Virus record (IMG/VR): IMGVR_UViG_3300010412_000656
Coordinates: 1 to 25,834 of that record
Length of the DNA: 25,834 bases
Direction: 5' to 3' (one strand)
Origin: a virus
Part shown: positions 13,739 through 22,165 of the stretch, piece after piece
How positions within the stretch are numbered: the first letter of the stretch is position 1
Layout of the letters: every line of letters starts with the position of its first letter
Made by a program: the position numbers and the translations under genes
The notes under the pieces: model-generated
Databases searched by the model: none
The model's input: only the letters and a program-made list of their open reading frames with translations
What the model was told of the DNA's origin: nothing

Positions 13739-14446
13739 ATGGCAATCACAGCTTCGGACGTTCTAGACACCGCTAAGCTCCTGGCTCATCCCTATGCCCA
13801 GGGGCCCTACCCGGTCGCCACTATGCAGCTGGTGAGTCAGCTCTCCAGCCTGGACCGGGAGATCGCAATGGACATAGCGAAGGTAGCCCCTGAGTTGCTG
13901 GCACAGAACGCCAGCGCCGACATCACGATAGTCAAGAGCAGCAATGCGGCTGGCTATTCCCTAGAGAGTGGGGCCATGCGCTACTTCGACTTCACTTACG
14001 TGGCGGATGACAGCGAGTACCATAGGAACATTAGAATGGTTCCGTTGGGCCAGTTTGATCAGGCCCCCGGTCACCCGGCCGCCACGGTGCAAGGCGACAA
14101 GTTCTATCCGTGCGATCCATTGAATAGGCGATGGAGCGGGCAGGACGACCGAACCTTCTTCAACGGGGACGGGGAGGTCGTGCGCTATCGCTTTGTCGCT
14201 GTTCCGGCGGCACTTACTGGCCCCACATCCAGTCTGACGAGCCCCGACTTCGCCCGTCCTTACTTCGAGCAGGCGCTGGTGGTGACGCTGTTGATGCTGA
14301 ACAGCGCTCCGGCACCGATGCTCCAGACGGCTATGCTGCGTGAGCAGATTCTGCGCAGGCAGCTGGGCCTGAACATCTACAACTACGCCCAGAAGAACTC
14401 CTCTTGGGGACAGTCTGGTGAGATGGATTACTGGAGGTATTACTAA
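13739..14446 (+). CDS. Putative head-tail connector/adaptor protein 1
   Basis: A 235-residue protein. N-terminal helices (VLDTAKLLAHP..., MQLVSQLSSLDREIAMDIAKVAPELLAQ) are followed by a beta part (about 58-165) and C-terminal helices (FEQALVVTLLMLNS; LQTAMLREQILRRQLG). This helix-beta-helix layout and the position between capsid and nozzle genes fit an adaptor or head completion protein that sits under the portal. It shares an N-terminal pattern with the next gene. The gene ends by overlapping it (TAATG). Family name not certain. Confidence 0.7.
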   Translation: MAITASDVLDTAKLLAHPYAQGPYPVATMQLVSQLSSLDREIAMDIAKVAPELLAQNASADITIVKSSNAAGYSLESGAMRYFDFTYVADDSEYHRNIRMVPLGQFDQAPGHPAATVQGDKFYPCDPLNRRWSGQDDRTFFNGDGEVVRYRFVAVPAALTGPTSSLTSPDFARPYFEQALVVTLLMLNSAPAPMLQTAMLREQILRRQLGLNIYNYAQKNSSWGQSGEMDYWRYY

Positions 14447-15144
14447 TGGCTACCACGCAGGATATCATTGACCGCGCTATGGCTCGTAGTGAGCAGAATG
14501 AGAGCGGTCTGATCTCCACTGCCGACATGGTGGACATCGTTAGTGATGCCCAGAAGACAGTGTACATGCTGGCGGCTCAGGAGGCTCCCAACTTCTTCGG
14601 CCAGGACGGCAGCACTTCCGTGCGCAGCACCTACACGGCCGACTGGGATATCAGTAACCTGAGGGCGGGCGTGATCACGCGTGTGGAGATCAAGACCATT
14701 ACGGGGGCTGTTACCGGCCTAGCCGCAGGTGACAAGATCAACCTGATTGACTTGCGGTTCCCCGAGCTGGAGGTTGCTCCTCGCGCGCATATCCGCAACC
14801 AGAAGATCAAGGGGTACGGTACGGACCTGGGAGCCGCAGACGCGAACATGGTCACACAGTTGACTATCTACTATAGCTACGTTCCGGGCAGCCTGACAGA
14901 TGAGAACTCCATCATTTCCCTGCCCGAGCGGTGGATCGAGATGCTCGTTCTGCCTCTGGCCAGGAAGCTTGCTGTAGCTGACGGCGGCCGACAGCCTGAG
15001 GTCCAGGCTTACGAGGCTGAAATGGCCACGGAGACAGCCAGGTTCATCGCAGCCATCAGCACTTACGATTACACGGCCGTACGCCCGGCTACAGCGCGCA
15101 GCCCGCTCCAGATACTGGGCATTCCGAAGCCGGAGGGTGAGTAA
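14446..15144 (+). CDS. Putative head-tail connector/adaptor protein 2
   Basis: A 232-residue protein. N-terminal helices (IIDRAMARSEQ; MVDIVSDAQKTVYMLAAQEAPNFF) align with those of the previous protein (M..LVS.......A.....AP.L..Q), then a beta part with the strand IKTI and ITRVE, a loop region, and C-terminal helices (RWIEMLVLPLARKLAV; YEAEMATETARFIAAI) like those of podoviral adaptors that bind portal and nozzle. The Shine-Dalgarno (GGAGG) lies in the end of the previous gene. It overlaps the nozzle gene at TAATG. Role inferred from layout and position. Confidence 0.72.
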   Translation: MATTQDIIDRAMARSEQNESGLISTADMVDIVSDAQKTVYMLAAQEAPNFFGQDGSTSVRSTYTADWDISNLRAGVITRVEIKTITGAVTGLAAGDKINLIDLRFPELEVAPRAHIRNQKIKGYGTDLGAADANMVTQLTIYYSYVPGSLTDENSIISLPERWIEMLVLPLARKLAVADGGRQPEVQAYEAEMATETARFIAAISTYDYTAVRPATARSPLQILGIPKPEGE

Positions 15145-17321
15145 TGGTAAACCCTGTCTGGCAGAGCTTCCCGGTGGCTATCGCGCCTGGAGGCCTATCG
15201 CAGTCGAGGGCTATCCCCGAGCCTGGGGATATGATCGACCTGCACAACTTCGTCAACTTTAGGGGCCGCTGGGGTCTGAGGCCCGGAGCTGAGGACGAGG
15301 GCATCACGCTCACAACTAACGGTTCCACGGCAGTGGACCAGGTTCTGGACATCATAGACTTCAACGGAGAGTTCTGGATCGCTACCTTCGAAACCAGCGC
15401 TGGGACTCAGCTCCAGCGGTACACCAAGGCGGGCGTGCTCAGGGAGCGCGTGACGGTCTGGTCCGATAGTGCGGCTCCTCTCATCCAGATGGAGGTGATG
15501 GCGGCCAGTGATGGTACAGAGGTGGATACCAGCGAGCAGAGGCTCTATGTCACGGACTACCTGCAGAGTCAGAACCATTGGAGCCGGTATGTGGTACCCG
15601 ATCAGACAGACCCGTACGCCAGCACGATCACAGACCTACTCCTGGATCTGGATCTGGACAACGCAAGTCAGGCCCAGGAGCGGTGCTTCTTCCGTACGTT
15701 CAAGCAGTATCAGTACCACATGTGGGGGACTGGCTTCCACTATAGGAAGGCTACGGCGGGGGACATCATCCTCAGGGGTGAGATGCTTAGGTTCTCCCAG
15801 CCCGGTCTCCTGCCTGGTGTGGACGAGGACGAAGGCGATTACAGCCTCACACAGGACTGGTGGAAGACTGATTGGCGAGGTGTAGGCGCCAGGTACGACG
15901 ACGTGATAGCTCTCAGCCAGAGCGCTGGAGGCATGGTCGTCGGCAAGAAGCGCGAGCTGTATGTCATATCTGGCTTCGACAGGGACAGCTGGGCTCTGGA
16001 GCAGCTCTCTCGCAAGGTGGGCATCATCGGTCCTAACGCGGCCGACTACACGGACGAGGGACTGTGCTTCTTCTGGTCCGAGAAGGGACCTTTGATGACG
16101 GATGCTCAGAGGGTCGTGGACCTGGGAGAGGACATCCGGGAGTACGTCAACCTGACCAGCACTGATGAAGCCTACAGTGTGCAATACAGTCCGGATGATG
16201 GCCTGGTGTACTTCATAACGAGCGTGGCTGGCTCTACCGGCCCGGATCGCTTCTTCACTTTCGATGTGCAGCGTCAGAAGTGGGCCAGGGGCGAGTGGTG
16301 GCTGGGTTCCAGCACGCGTGTATTGGTGAACGTAATCAGAAGTGTGGGTGTGGATACGCTGCCCGGTCCCGCTAGCGCGCCAAGCAGCTTGGCTGTGCAG
16401 TCCAAGACCTACAACAGCGTGTTCCTGGAGTGGACGAACGGTGACACGGCCATCGGCACGACCACAGAGATCTGGGGCAAGCTGAACAGCGCTACCAGCG
16501 GTAACTGTGGTACGGTGCCTACAGGCTGGGCTATGATCGATAGCGTGGTCGCGGGTGTGGACGAGTACAATGCTACGGGTCTCAACAGCCGTAACTATCA
16601 CTGCTTTGCCGTGCGCCACCTGCGTAACGGTCAGTACAGCAGCTGGTCCAACCAGCTCAGTGACACGCAGACGGATCTGGCTCCGCCTAACTCTCTGGCC
16701 TGCGAGGCCAAGAGTGATGGCATCACGCTCAACTGGGTCAATGTAGAGAGTACGGGCAACGTGCAGATCCAGAGGCGGGCTCTACCTAGTGGCAGCTTTG
16801 GTGACCTGGACAACCCCGCTAATGGTGGTGCGGGAGCCCAGCAGTACAATGATACGACCTGCACATGCAGCACCGAGTATGAGTATAGGGTCAGGGCTGA
16901 GGAGGCCAGCTGGGATGACAGCGACTGGTCCAATACGGACAGCAAGGAGTGCTGCCTAAGCCCGATCAGCATCAGTCTGTGCGAGCACGATCTGACTGCT
17001 CTCACAGCCTACTGCCCAGATCCGAATAACGTGCAGATCGACTTTACGATCAGCGGTGCGCAGCCAGGCGATACATACAAGGTGTGGCGCTCGCTAGAGG
17101 CAAGTTCTGGGAGTCCGAGCTACGATGACCAGCGTGACTATGGTTCCGCCTCGAACGGCAGCAACACTGTCTATGATACGTTCGGTGCTATCACAGGCAG
17201 CGACACCCGCTACCTCCAGTACAAGATCGAGGTCTATGATGGAGGGGTCACGCTGGTAGACAGCTGCGAGACTACGGAAGAGACCATAAGTATCGACAGT
17301 ACGGCCAACTGCCCGGAGTAA
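15144..17321 (+). CDS. Tail nozzle/tubular protein with C-terminal Cys-rich FN3-like domains
   Basis: A 725-residue protein. Residues 1-400 fit a podoviral tail nozzle or tail tubular B-type (beta-propeller-like) protein: an N-terminal NFVNFRGRWGLRPG segment as in many nozzle proteins, repeated beta blades, and the late blade region DDVIALSQSAGGMVVGKKRELYVI followed by the Trp-rich FDVQRQKWARGEWW. Residues about 405-510 and 510-605 look like FN3 domains (P-x-SLAVQ, LEWTNG, SSWSNQLSDTQT; then LAC, LNWVN, SDWSN), and a third, similar domain fills the end. Cys is rare in the first 400 residues (2) but frequent after that (11), which suggests disulfide bonds. Role: terminal tail tube, perhaps with binding ability. 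Confidence 0.8.
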   Translation: MVNPVWQSFPVAIAPGGLSQSRAIPEPGDMIDLHNFVNFRGRWGLRPGAEDEGITLTTNGSTAVDQVLDIIDFNGEFWIATFETSAGTQLQRYTKAGVLRERVTVWSDSAAPLIQMEVMAASDGTEVDTSEQRLYVTDYLQSQNHWSRYVVPDQTDPYASTITDLLLDLDLDNASQAQERCFFRTFKQYQYHMWGTGFHYRKATAGDIILRGEMLRFSQPGLLPGVDEDEGDYSLTQDWWKTDWRGVGARYDDVIALSQSAGGMVVGKKRELYVISGFDRDSWALEQLSRKVGIIGPNAADYTDEGLCFFWSEKGPLMTDAQRVVDLGEDIREYVNLTSTDEAYSVQYSPDDGLVYFITSVAGSTGPDRFFTFDVQRQKWARGEWWLGSSTRVLVNVIRSVGVDTLPGPASAPSSLAVQSKTYNSVFLEWTNGDTAIGTTTEIWGKLNSATSGNCGTVPTGWAMIDSVVAGVDEYNATGLNSRNYHCFAVRHLRNGQYSSWSNQLSDTQTDLAPPNSLACEAKSDGITLNWVNVESTGNVQIQRRALPSGSFGDLDNPANGGAGAQQYNDTTCTCSTEYEYRVRAEEASWDDSDWSNTDSKECCLSPISISLCEHDLTALTAYCPDPNNVQIDFTISGAQPGDTYKVWRSLEASSGSPSYDDQRDYGSASNGSNTVYDTFGAITGSDTRYLQYKIEVYDGGVTLVDSCETTEETISIDSTANCPE

Positions 17322-17324
17322 GCT

Positions 17325-17792
17325 ATGCCGAACCCACTGTACATCTGCCCATCGAACACGAACAAGATCTTCCGTGTGGGAAGGATCGGGTTCGATACGG
17401 CTACCCAGGACCCCAACTCCACCGACTTCACCGGAGAGCTGACGACGGAGAGGCAGAGCCCCGCTGGTGAGACGGGAGAGGTCCTGTACAGGGGAGCCGT
17501 ACTGCGTGTTCTGCTAAGTGGAAGCTATACCTTCGTGGTACGCTTCTACGTGGACGGGGTGCAGACCGTGGACGGCGAGGGGGACGACCAGAGCATTTCC
17601 TTCACAGGCTCGGGGAAGCCCCTGGGCGAGTACCTCTTCGAGTGCGCTTTTCGGGCTAAGGGAACCTACGTCCAGCTGGAGATAGAGTTGACGGCCAGCG
17701 ACGTGGATGGGGTATTCCTCCCCGAGAGTGCTCAGGTCTTCTACATGCCGCTGAGTACCGCTAAGAGGACACCCACAGTTGAGGTGGCCTAA
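17325..17792 (+). CDS. Small beta-rich tail-associated protein
   Basis: A 155-residue protein starting after GGAG (17315-17318). Strands with alternating hydrophobics (VLRVLLSGSYTFVVRFYVDGVQ; YVQLEIELTASDVDG) suggest a beta-sandwich; there are many Gly and no membrane helix. It is placed between the nozzle and the fibre, a common place for a small attachment or fibre-adaptor protein. Coupled to the fibre by TAATG, with the site GAGGTGG in its own end. Not recognised as a named family. Confidence 0.78.
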   Translation: MPNPLYICPSNTNKIFRVGRIGFDTATQDPNSTDFTGELTTERQSPAGETGEVLYRGAVLRVLLSGSYTFVVRFYVDGVQTVDGEGDDQSISFTGSGKPLGEYLFECAFRAKGTYVQLEIELTASDVDGVFLPESAQVFYMPLSTAKRTPTVEVA

Positions 17793-19903
17793 TGGGTACC
17801 TCCAGGTTTCCTGTATGGCCTAGGGGCATAGCCCACCCGCAGCTCCAGCGCTTCTTCGAGACCCTGCGCAAGAGGGTCTTCGAGCTGGAAGAGACTGTGC
17901 TGGCGGGCGGGGTCCCCTGGACTAGCCTCACGAACAACTATCTTCCTAAGTATGATAGTGGTGGGGATGAGCTGGTTGATTCCGTAGCCTATGAGGATAC
18001 TGGTTGGATCACTACCCAGCAGATGCGGGTTGGCGGGGCAGTCCCTCGACTGGAGATATACGACTCCGACTACAGTTTTTCTGATGCCAGGCGCTGGCGC
18101 TTCTACCAGAGCGGAGCGCAGCTGCGCTGGGCGGCTGTCACCGAGGACCAGGCTACAGTCAGGGACTTCATGTCCATTGTCAGGCTGAGCGGCGATTACA
18201 GCTACCCCACACAGATCAAGTGGTACCCGACCAACTTCGCGTCCAGGACTGTACAGTTTACTATCGGTTCCACCGGCCACCAGACTAGTGCCTTGCTGGA
18301 GGTTAACACTAACGGCAATAATGCTGGATTCGCCGTCTATAACAGCCATATCTACCTGCACAATGCTGGGTCCCCAACTGCTGCTAACATAATCCAGTGG
18401 GGTACGAGCACGGTCTTCGGCAAGATCGTTGGCAACTACCTGTCTGGTAACGGCCGTATGGAGTACTTCTCCGGAGACCACACTCACTTTGTGCTGGATA
18501 GCCGCAGCCTAGTCGCAGATGCTGAGTTCGTCATCCGCATGCACAATACATCCGGGTCTTACTATCTCTCTTTCACGGAGGGTGCAGGCCTGGGCTGGGA
18601 CAAGGACGGGGCCAGCTGGACCAACACAATCGGTAGTTCGGATGATATTCTGTCCCTACCCCTGGCTAACAACACGAGCCTGACGTGGCGCAACGCAGGA
18701 GATACTGCGGACATCAACGTCCTCAAGGTCGACGCCAGCGACGATACAGTCCTGATGGCTGACACCAGCGACCAGATCCTGTTCTATAGCGGCGCTACCC
18801 TGGCTATGACGATCAGTGGTACGGGCACGATCCAGATAGAGAACACCCTGACAATGAACACGGCCGATATCTACATGTCTACCGGCTATGCTGTCAGGGA
18901 CAGTTCGGATGCCGATCATGCCTACCTGCCAAGGCCAGCGGCCGATCAGGCACTCCTGCGCAGCGCGGGCAACGTCATCATCCAGCTGGATTCGGATGCC
19001 ACCTCTAGTGGCAACTACTTCCAGATCAGGCACGACGCCAGCACCTACAGCGGTGGAAGCCTGCTGTGGCAGATAGACGAGACCGGGGCCATCTCGCAGT
19101 ACGGTGCCCTGACGATCACCGGGAACCAGGCCAGCGAGTTCGTCGCTCTGAAGCTGGATAACCTGGACAATACGGCAGCAGGGTTCACAAAGCTGCTCAT
19201 TGAGACTACGCATGCAGACGCCGATCCTGTCATTACGTTCGCGGCGGCCGGTACGACGGCTAACACATGGACTATAGGTACGGACGGCAGTACTTCCACA
19301 GACAACTTTGTCATCGCTGTGGGCCAGAATCTCAGCAGCATACCGGCACTCTGGATCAAGCGCACTGCTGTTGCAGGAGACGTATTCATTGCTGGTGACA
19401 TGAATATTGCCTCCGACAATTATGTCAACTTCACGCCTGCGGACAGCAATACCAGCATTCGCAGGACTACTACAGGCTACTTTACGGATGCTACGCTGGA
19501 GTTCAACTCCTACGGTACGGCGAACGTGGGAGGCTTTGCCTTCCATCGTAGGGGGCCTGGTTCCGAGGCGCTGCTCACTATCGACTGCGATAGCAATAAT
19601 CTGGGAGAGACCATCGTCCACTACACACTGGTGGTGGGCACAGATCCGGGAGGCACGAAGACTGTCAGGGTGGCAGCGGACATGCTGGTCGGCACAGACC
19701 TGGAGATAGATGGTAGTCTAGATCACGACGGCTCTACAGTAGGCTTCTATGGTACTACCCCGGTGGCTCAGAGTTCCGCTTACACGGTCTCCAATGGCTC
19801 TACAGATAGGGCCCTAGACGTGACGGGCGATTCTCTGGCCCAGGTGGCGGCTGTTCTGGGCACACTGATCGGTGATCTGCAGGCACTGGGCCTAATTGGC
19901 TAG
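17792..19903 (+). CDS. Tail fibre protein
   Basis: A 703-residue receptor-binding fibre candidate. The N-terminus has a short helix (HPQLQRFFETLRKRVFELEE) and then NYLPKYDSGGDELVDSVAY, a pattern common in phage fibres (LPKY/LVDS). The middle is beta-rich with many Ser, Thr, Asn and Gly, typical of fibres, and AYLPRP in the later part repeats the fibre theme. The end has GFYGTTPVAQSSAY, a frequent C-terminal fibre motif, and a final helix ending DLQALGLIG. No peptidase or lyase motif is seen, so it is more likely a binding than a degrading spike. The target on the host is unknown. Confidence 0.85.
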   Translation: MGTSRFPVWPRGIAHPQLQRFFETLRKRVFELEETVLAGGVPWTSLTNNYLPKYDSGGDELVDSVAYEDTGWITTQQMRVGGAVPRLEIYDSDYSFSDARRWRFYQSGAQLRWAAVTEDQATVRDFMSIVRLSGDYSYPTQIKWYPTNFASRTVQFTIGSTGHQTSALLEVNTNGNNAGFAVYNSHIYLHNAGSPTAANIIQWGTSTVFGKIVGNYLSGNGRMEYFSGDHTHFVLDSRSLVADAEFVIRMHNTSGSYYLSFTEGAGLGWDKDGASWTNTIGSSDDILSLPLANNTSLTWRNAGDTADINVLKVDASDDTVLMADTSDQILFYSGATLAMTISGTGTIQIENTLTMNTADIYMSTGYAVRDSSDADHAYLPRPAADQALLRSAGNVIIQLDSDATSSGNYFQIRHDASTYSGGSLLWQIDETGAISQYGALTITGNQASEFVALKLDNLDNTAAGFTKLLIETTHADADPVITFAAAGTTANTWTIGTDGSTSTDNFVIAVGQNLSSIPALWIKRTAVAGDVFIAGDMNIASDNYVNFTPADSNTSIRRTTTGYFTDATLEFNSYGTANVGGFAFHRRGPGSEALLTIDCDSNNLGETIVHYTLVVGTDPGGTKTVRVAADMLVGTDLEIDGSLDHDGSTVGFYGTTPVAQSSAYTVSNGSTDRALDVTGDSLAQVAAVLGTLIGDLQALGLIG

Positions 19904-19931
19904 AATTGACCTGTGAGAGGACTTTAAGCCT

Positions 19932-20135
19932 ATGCCCTGTGACTGCCCTAAGCGCCTGCGTGAAACGCTCACACGGGCAGGATACGCCCTAAAGCGGGGT
20001 ATCTGGAGCAACGGGAAGGACCGGATTCCAGACACTGCCATCGATGAGCATCACAAGAGGATCATGGCGACCAGGCCTGGCTTGTATAAGGAGGCGGCCA
20101 CGGTTATCATCAGAGACGTAATGGAGCATCTGTAA
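19932..20135 (+). CDS. Small unknown protein
   Basis: A 67-residue protein with C-D-C at its start (MPCDCPKRLRETL) and a basic composition. The start is set by ATG 19932; the ribosome site AGAGG is 11 bases away, so expression may be lower. Two short helices are likely; two Cys near the N-terminus and a His pair (EHH, about 39-41) could bind metal, though this is speculation. Its stop overlaps the next start (TAATG). Not recognised. Confidence 0.7.
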   Translation: MPCDCPKRLRETLTRAGYALKRGIWSNGKDRIPDTAIDEHHKRIMATRPGLYKEAATVIIRDVMEHL

Positions 20136-20353
20136 TGGCTACACGCGACATCATACGGTTCATGGTCTACTTCGATGAGGCAGGCACTCTCTTGAAGGTA
20201 GAGGCCATAGGGGACATCACTACCAGTGATGGTTACAGGCTGCTGCGAGGCTACAAGCGGGATGCCAGCGTCCTGCCTGCGGGCTTCGTGCAGGACATGG
20301 AGACAGCACACGACCAGATCGTAGCATATCTGGACACGGACGAACCAGCATAG
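20135..20353 (+). CDS. Small unknown protein
   Basis: A 72-residue protein, predicted alpha/beta with VYFDEAGTLLKVEAIGD near the N-terminus, and acidic at the end (DTDEPA). It starts within the stop of the previous gene. No family recognised. Small size and place after the fibre suggest a chaperone or accessory role for the fibre or internal proteins, but nothing shows it. Confidence 0.7.
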   Translation: MATRDIIRFMVYFDEAGTLLKVEAIGDITTSDGYRLLRGYKRDASVLPAGFVQDMETAHDQIVAYLDTDEPA

Positions 20354-20361
20354 GGGGCACT

Positions 20362-20748
20362 ATGAACATGGCACGAGCGAGGGATGCGTTCTCCGCCATC
20401 GAGACTCTGATGACGGAGAGGCTGCCCATGGAGGTGGCCTATAAGGTAAGGCAGATCTGGCGGGCGCTCAAGGTGGTGGCCGAGGACTATGCCACCCTGG
20501 TAGGTAAGAAGATGGAAGAATTTGCCGAGCGGGACGAAGAGGGAAATGTGGTCCGTCCCACTCCTGGGCAGATCAAGCTGGCTGACAGGGACGGCTTTCT
20601 CGCTGCTGTGGCAGCCTTCGACAACGAAGAGGCCGCCGTGCTGGACGGGCTACCAGTATTGACCAAGGAAGAGCTGAAGGGCATAAGTATGGAGGGCTGG
20701 GTTCTGGACGCATTGATAGAGGCGAAGCTTCTTGACATTGGGTCTTAG
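20362..20748 (+). CDS. Small helical phage protein, DUF1617-like
   Basis: A 128-residue helical protein. LPMEVAYKVRQIWRALKVV followed by EDYATLVGKKMEEF and ERDEEGNVV, then FLAAVAAFDNEEA and a C-terminal hydrophobic/acidic tail (WVLDALIEAKLLDIGS), resembles a small helical protein I have seen often in phage late regions (LP.KVAYK... and KY..KD..G), sometimes labelled DUF1617. That label is a guess from memory. Function unknown. Its stop codon lies in the loop of the hairpin at 20735-20760. Confidence 0.72.
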   Translation: MNMARARDAFSAIETLMTERLPMEVAYKVRQIWRALKVVAEDYATLVGKKMEEFAERDEEGNVVRPTPGQIKLADRDGFLAAVAAFDNEEAAVLDGLPVLTKEELKGISMEGWVLDALIEAKLLDIGS

Positions 20749-20760
20749 AGACCCCAATGT
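20735..20760 (+). promoter_or_regulatory. Inverted repeat sharing arms with the capsid leader
   Basis: ACATTGGGTC (20735-20744), loop TTAGA, GACCCCAATGT (20750-20760) with one bulged C: about ten base pairs. The stop codon TAG of the preceding gene (20746-20748) lies in the loop. The arms ACATTGG/CCAATGT match those at 7007-7029 upstream of the capsid gene. No U run follows, so it is not a standard terminator. It is 30 bases before the start of the internal-protein block at 20790. TTGACA lies at 20732-20737, overlapping the left arm; a usable -10 box is not clear. Confidence 0.55.
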
Positions 20761-20789
20761 AATGCAGTAACCTAGCTAGGAGAAATAAC

Positions 20790-21479
20790 ATGGTAGGTCT
20801 GGCAGAGTTCTTCTTGAGGGGCCGACAGGGGACTGGCACGACCAATACAGGCGTTCCCTTCAGCTCTGATACCCTAAGGCAAAGGCGGCAGCAGCTTTAC
20901 AGGCGCTGGGGTGAGGGCTACAGCCCCATGGTCCCAGGCAGCTTCCCTGATGATAGGATGTCCGGAGCCTCCCAGGCCCCTGGAGCCCGCTACCTGCGAA
21001 CTCTGGGAGAGCAGTTCGTTCTCCCTCAGGTCCAGGCACAGGGACTTCAGAGTGGAGCCCTCAATCAGATGCTGTTCAGTTCCCTCCAGGGTGATCCTGG
21101 AGAGGCTGGCTTGAAGTACGCCCAGGAAGCCACTAAGGCATACGCAGAGGATATAGGCCGCCCTGGGGGCCCCATTGCCCAGGCTATTCAGCAGAGCTTG
21201 CGCGGTAGCGTGCAGTCCGGTTTTGGTCCTGGTGGAACTGGCAAGACCACGAGCGATGCCTTCGGCATTGCCCGAGAGGGTGCCAGGAGCGTGTCCAACT
21301 TCTTCACACAGCAGGCGTTGACCGCTCGGGGACAGGGTATTCAGCGTGAAGCTACATTGGGCGGCCTGGCTGGTGCCCAGGCTGATCGTTACCTGAGCCT
21401 GCTGGGTGGCCTGATGGGTATCAATATGAGCGCCGAGCAGCTGGGACTCCAGCGCTGGGCCATCAACAAGCAGACCTAA
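20790..21479 (+). CDS. Putative internal/ejection protein, Gly/Gln-rich
   Basis: A 229-residue protein, first of the final block. AGGAGA at 20778-20783 is a good ribosome site. It is rich in Gly, Gln, Arg and Ala with amphipathic helices (YLRTLGEQFVLPQVQAQGLQ; AREGARSVSNFFTQQALTARG; LGGLAGAQADRYLSLLGGLM). No membrane helix, no enzyme motif. This composition and place after the tail genes are typical of podoviral internal proteins that are ejected with DNA, but the family is not recognised. Confidence 0.72.
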   Translation: MVGLAEFFLRGRQGTGTTNTGVPFSSDTLRQRRQQLYRRWGEGYSPMVPGSFPDDRMSGASQAPGARYLRTLGEQFVLPQVQAQGLQSGALNQMLFSSLQGDPGEAGLKYAQEATKAYAEDIGRPGGPIAQAIQQSLRGSVQSGFGPGGTGKTTSDAFGIAREGARSVSNFFTQQALTARGQGIQREATLGGLAGAQADRYLSLLGGLMGINMSAEQLGLQRWAINKQT

Positions 21480-21480
21480 T

Positions 21481-21741
21481 ATGGCTGGCCCTGTCTATTC
21501 TGCGCTGGCGGCTGGCAATCCTCCCCCTGCGATGATCGCTGGGGCCCGTGGCTCTTCAGGGTCGCGGCTGCTCGCTACACGCAATCCGGATGCGGGCGAG
21601 AGTCGTCAGCGCAGTCTCATCTTTCAGGCTATGGGTGAGCCATCGAAGCAGCCCCGCATGCTGTTCACCAGCCAGCGGGTACGTGCCATACAGGAAATAC
21701 GCAAGCGTGCGCAGCAAATACAGGAGCTAGCAAATGGCTAA
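21481..21741 (+). CDS. Small basic protein in the internal-protein block
   Basis: An 86-residue protein, Ala/Gly/Arg/Gln-rich: a weakly hydrophobic start (GPVYSALAAGNPPPAM), a disordered Ser/Arg part, and a basic helix (SQRVRAIQEIRKRAQQIQEL). It starts one base after the previous stop and overlaps the next gene by eight bases. No motif recognised. It could be a chaperone or minor internal component. Confidence 0.72.
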   Translation: MAGPVYSALAAGNPPPAMIAGARGSSGSRLLATRNPDAGESRQRSLIFQAMGEPSKQPRMLFTSQRVRAIQEIRKRAQQIQELANG

Positions 21742-22156
21742 CTTCGTCCCTTACGTGGAGTTTCAGGCCCCGCGCATCCAGAAGCAGGGTGGTGGGCCGT
21801 TCTCTGATATTGGCCAGGCCCTAGGTACAGTGGGCGGGGCTGTTGTAGGCTCCGTAGTTCCAGGCGCTGGCACGGTCATCGGAGCGCAGGTTGGAGGCAT
21901 GCTTGGCCGCACGGCTGGCGGAATGATAGGGGGCGAGGGCAGCTCTCCTGGAGCCAGCATGGCAGGTCCCATCTCCCAGGCTATGTTTACTAGGGAAGAG
22001 GATGAAGAGGAAGAGGAGGAGGGCGTGCCGCCCGCTCCTCAGCCCGGAGGTGCCGCGAGCATAGGTGGTGAAGAGGACATTGATGCTGCTATAGCGGCTG
22101 CTCTTGGCCTGGGTCCAGGCATGTATTTTGGTAGCGGTCAGGGCTATCAGTTCTAG
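21734..22156 (+). CDS. Glycine-zipper protein with FVPYVEF N-terminal module
   Basis: A 140-residue protein. Residues 4-13 FVPYVEFQAP and the following Gly-rich part (about 30-67) contain repeated GxxxG steps (GTVGGAVVGSVVPGAG, then VGGMLGRTAGG), the mark of glycine-zipper membrane-inserting helices. An acidic run of Glu/Asp (about 88-96) and a Pro/Gly-rich end follow. The first 45 residues match the start of the next gene. A role in making a pore or channel in the host membrane during DNA ejection fits, by analogy with other small Gly-rich phage proteins; this is inference. Confidence 0.75.
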   Translation: MANFVPYVEFQAPRIQKQGGGPFSDIGQALGTVGGAVVGSVVPGAGTVIGAQVGGMLGRTAGGMIGGEGSSPGASMAGPISQAMFTREEDEEEEEEGVPPAPQPGGAASIGGEEDIDAAIAAALGLGPGMYFGSGQGYQF

Positions 22157-22165
22157 GAGTAGACT

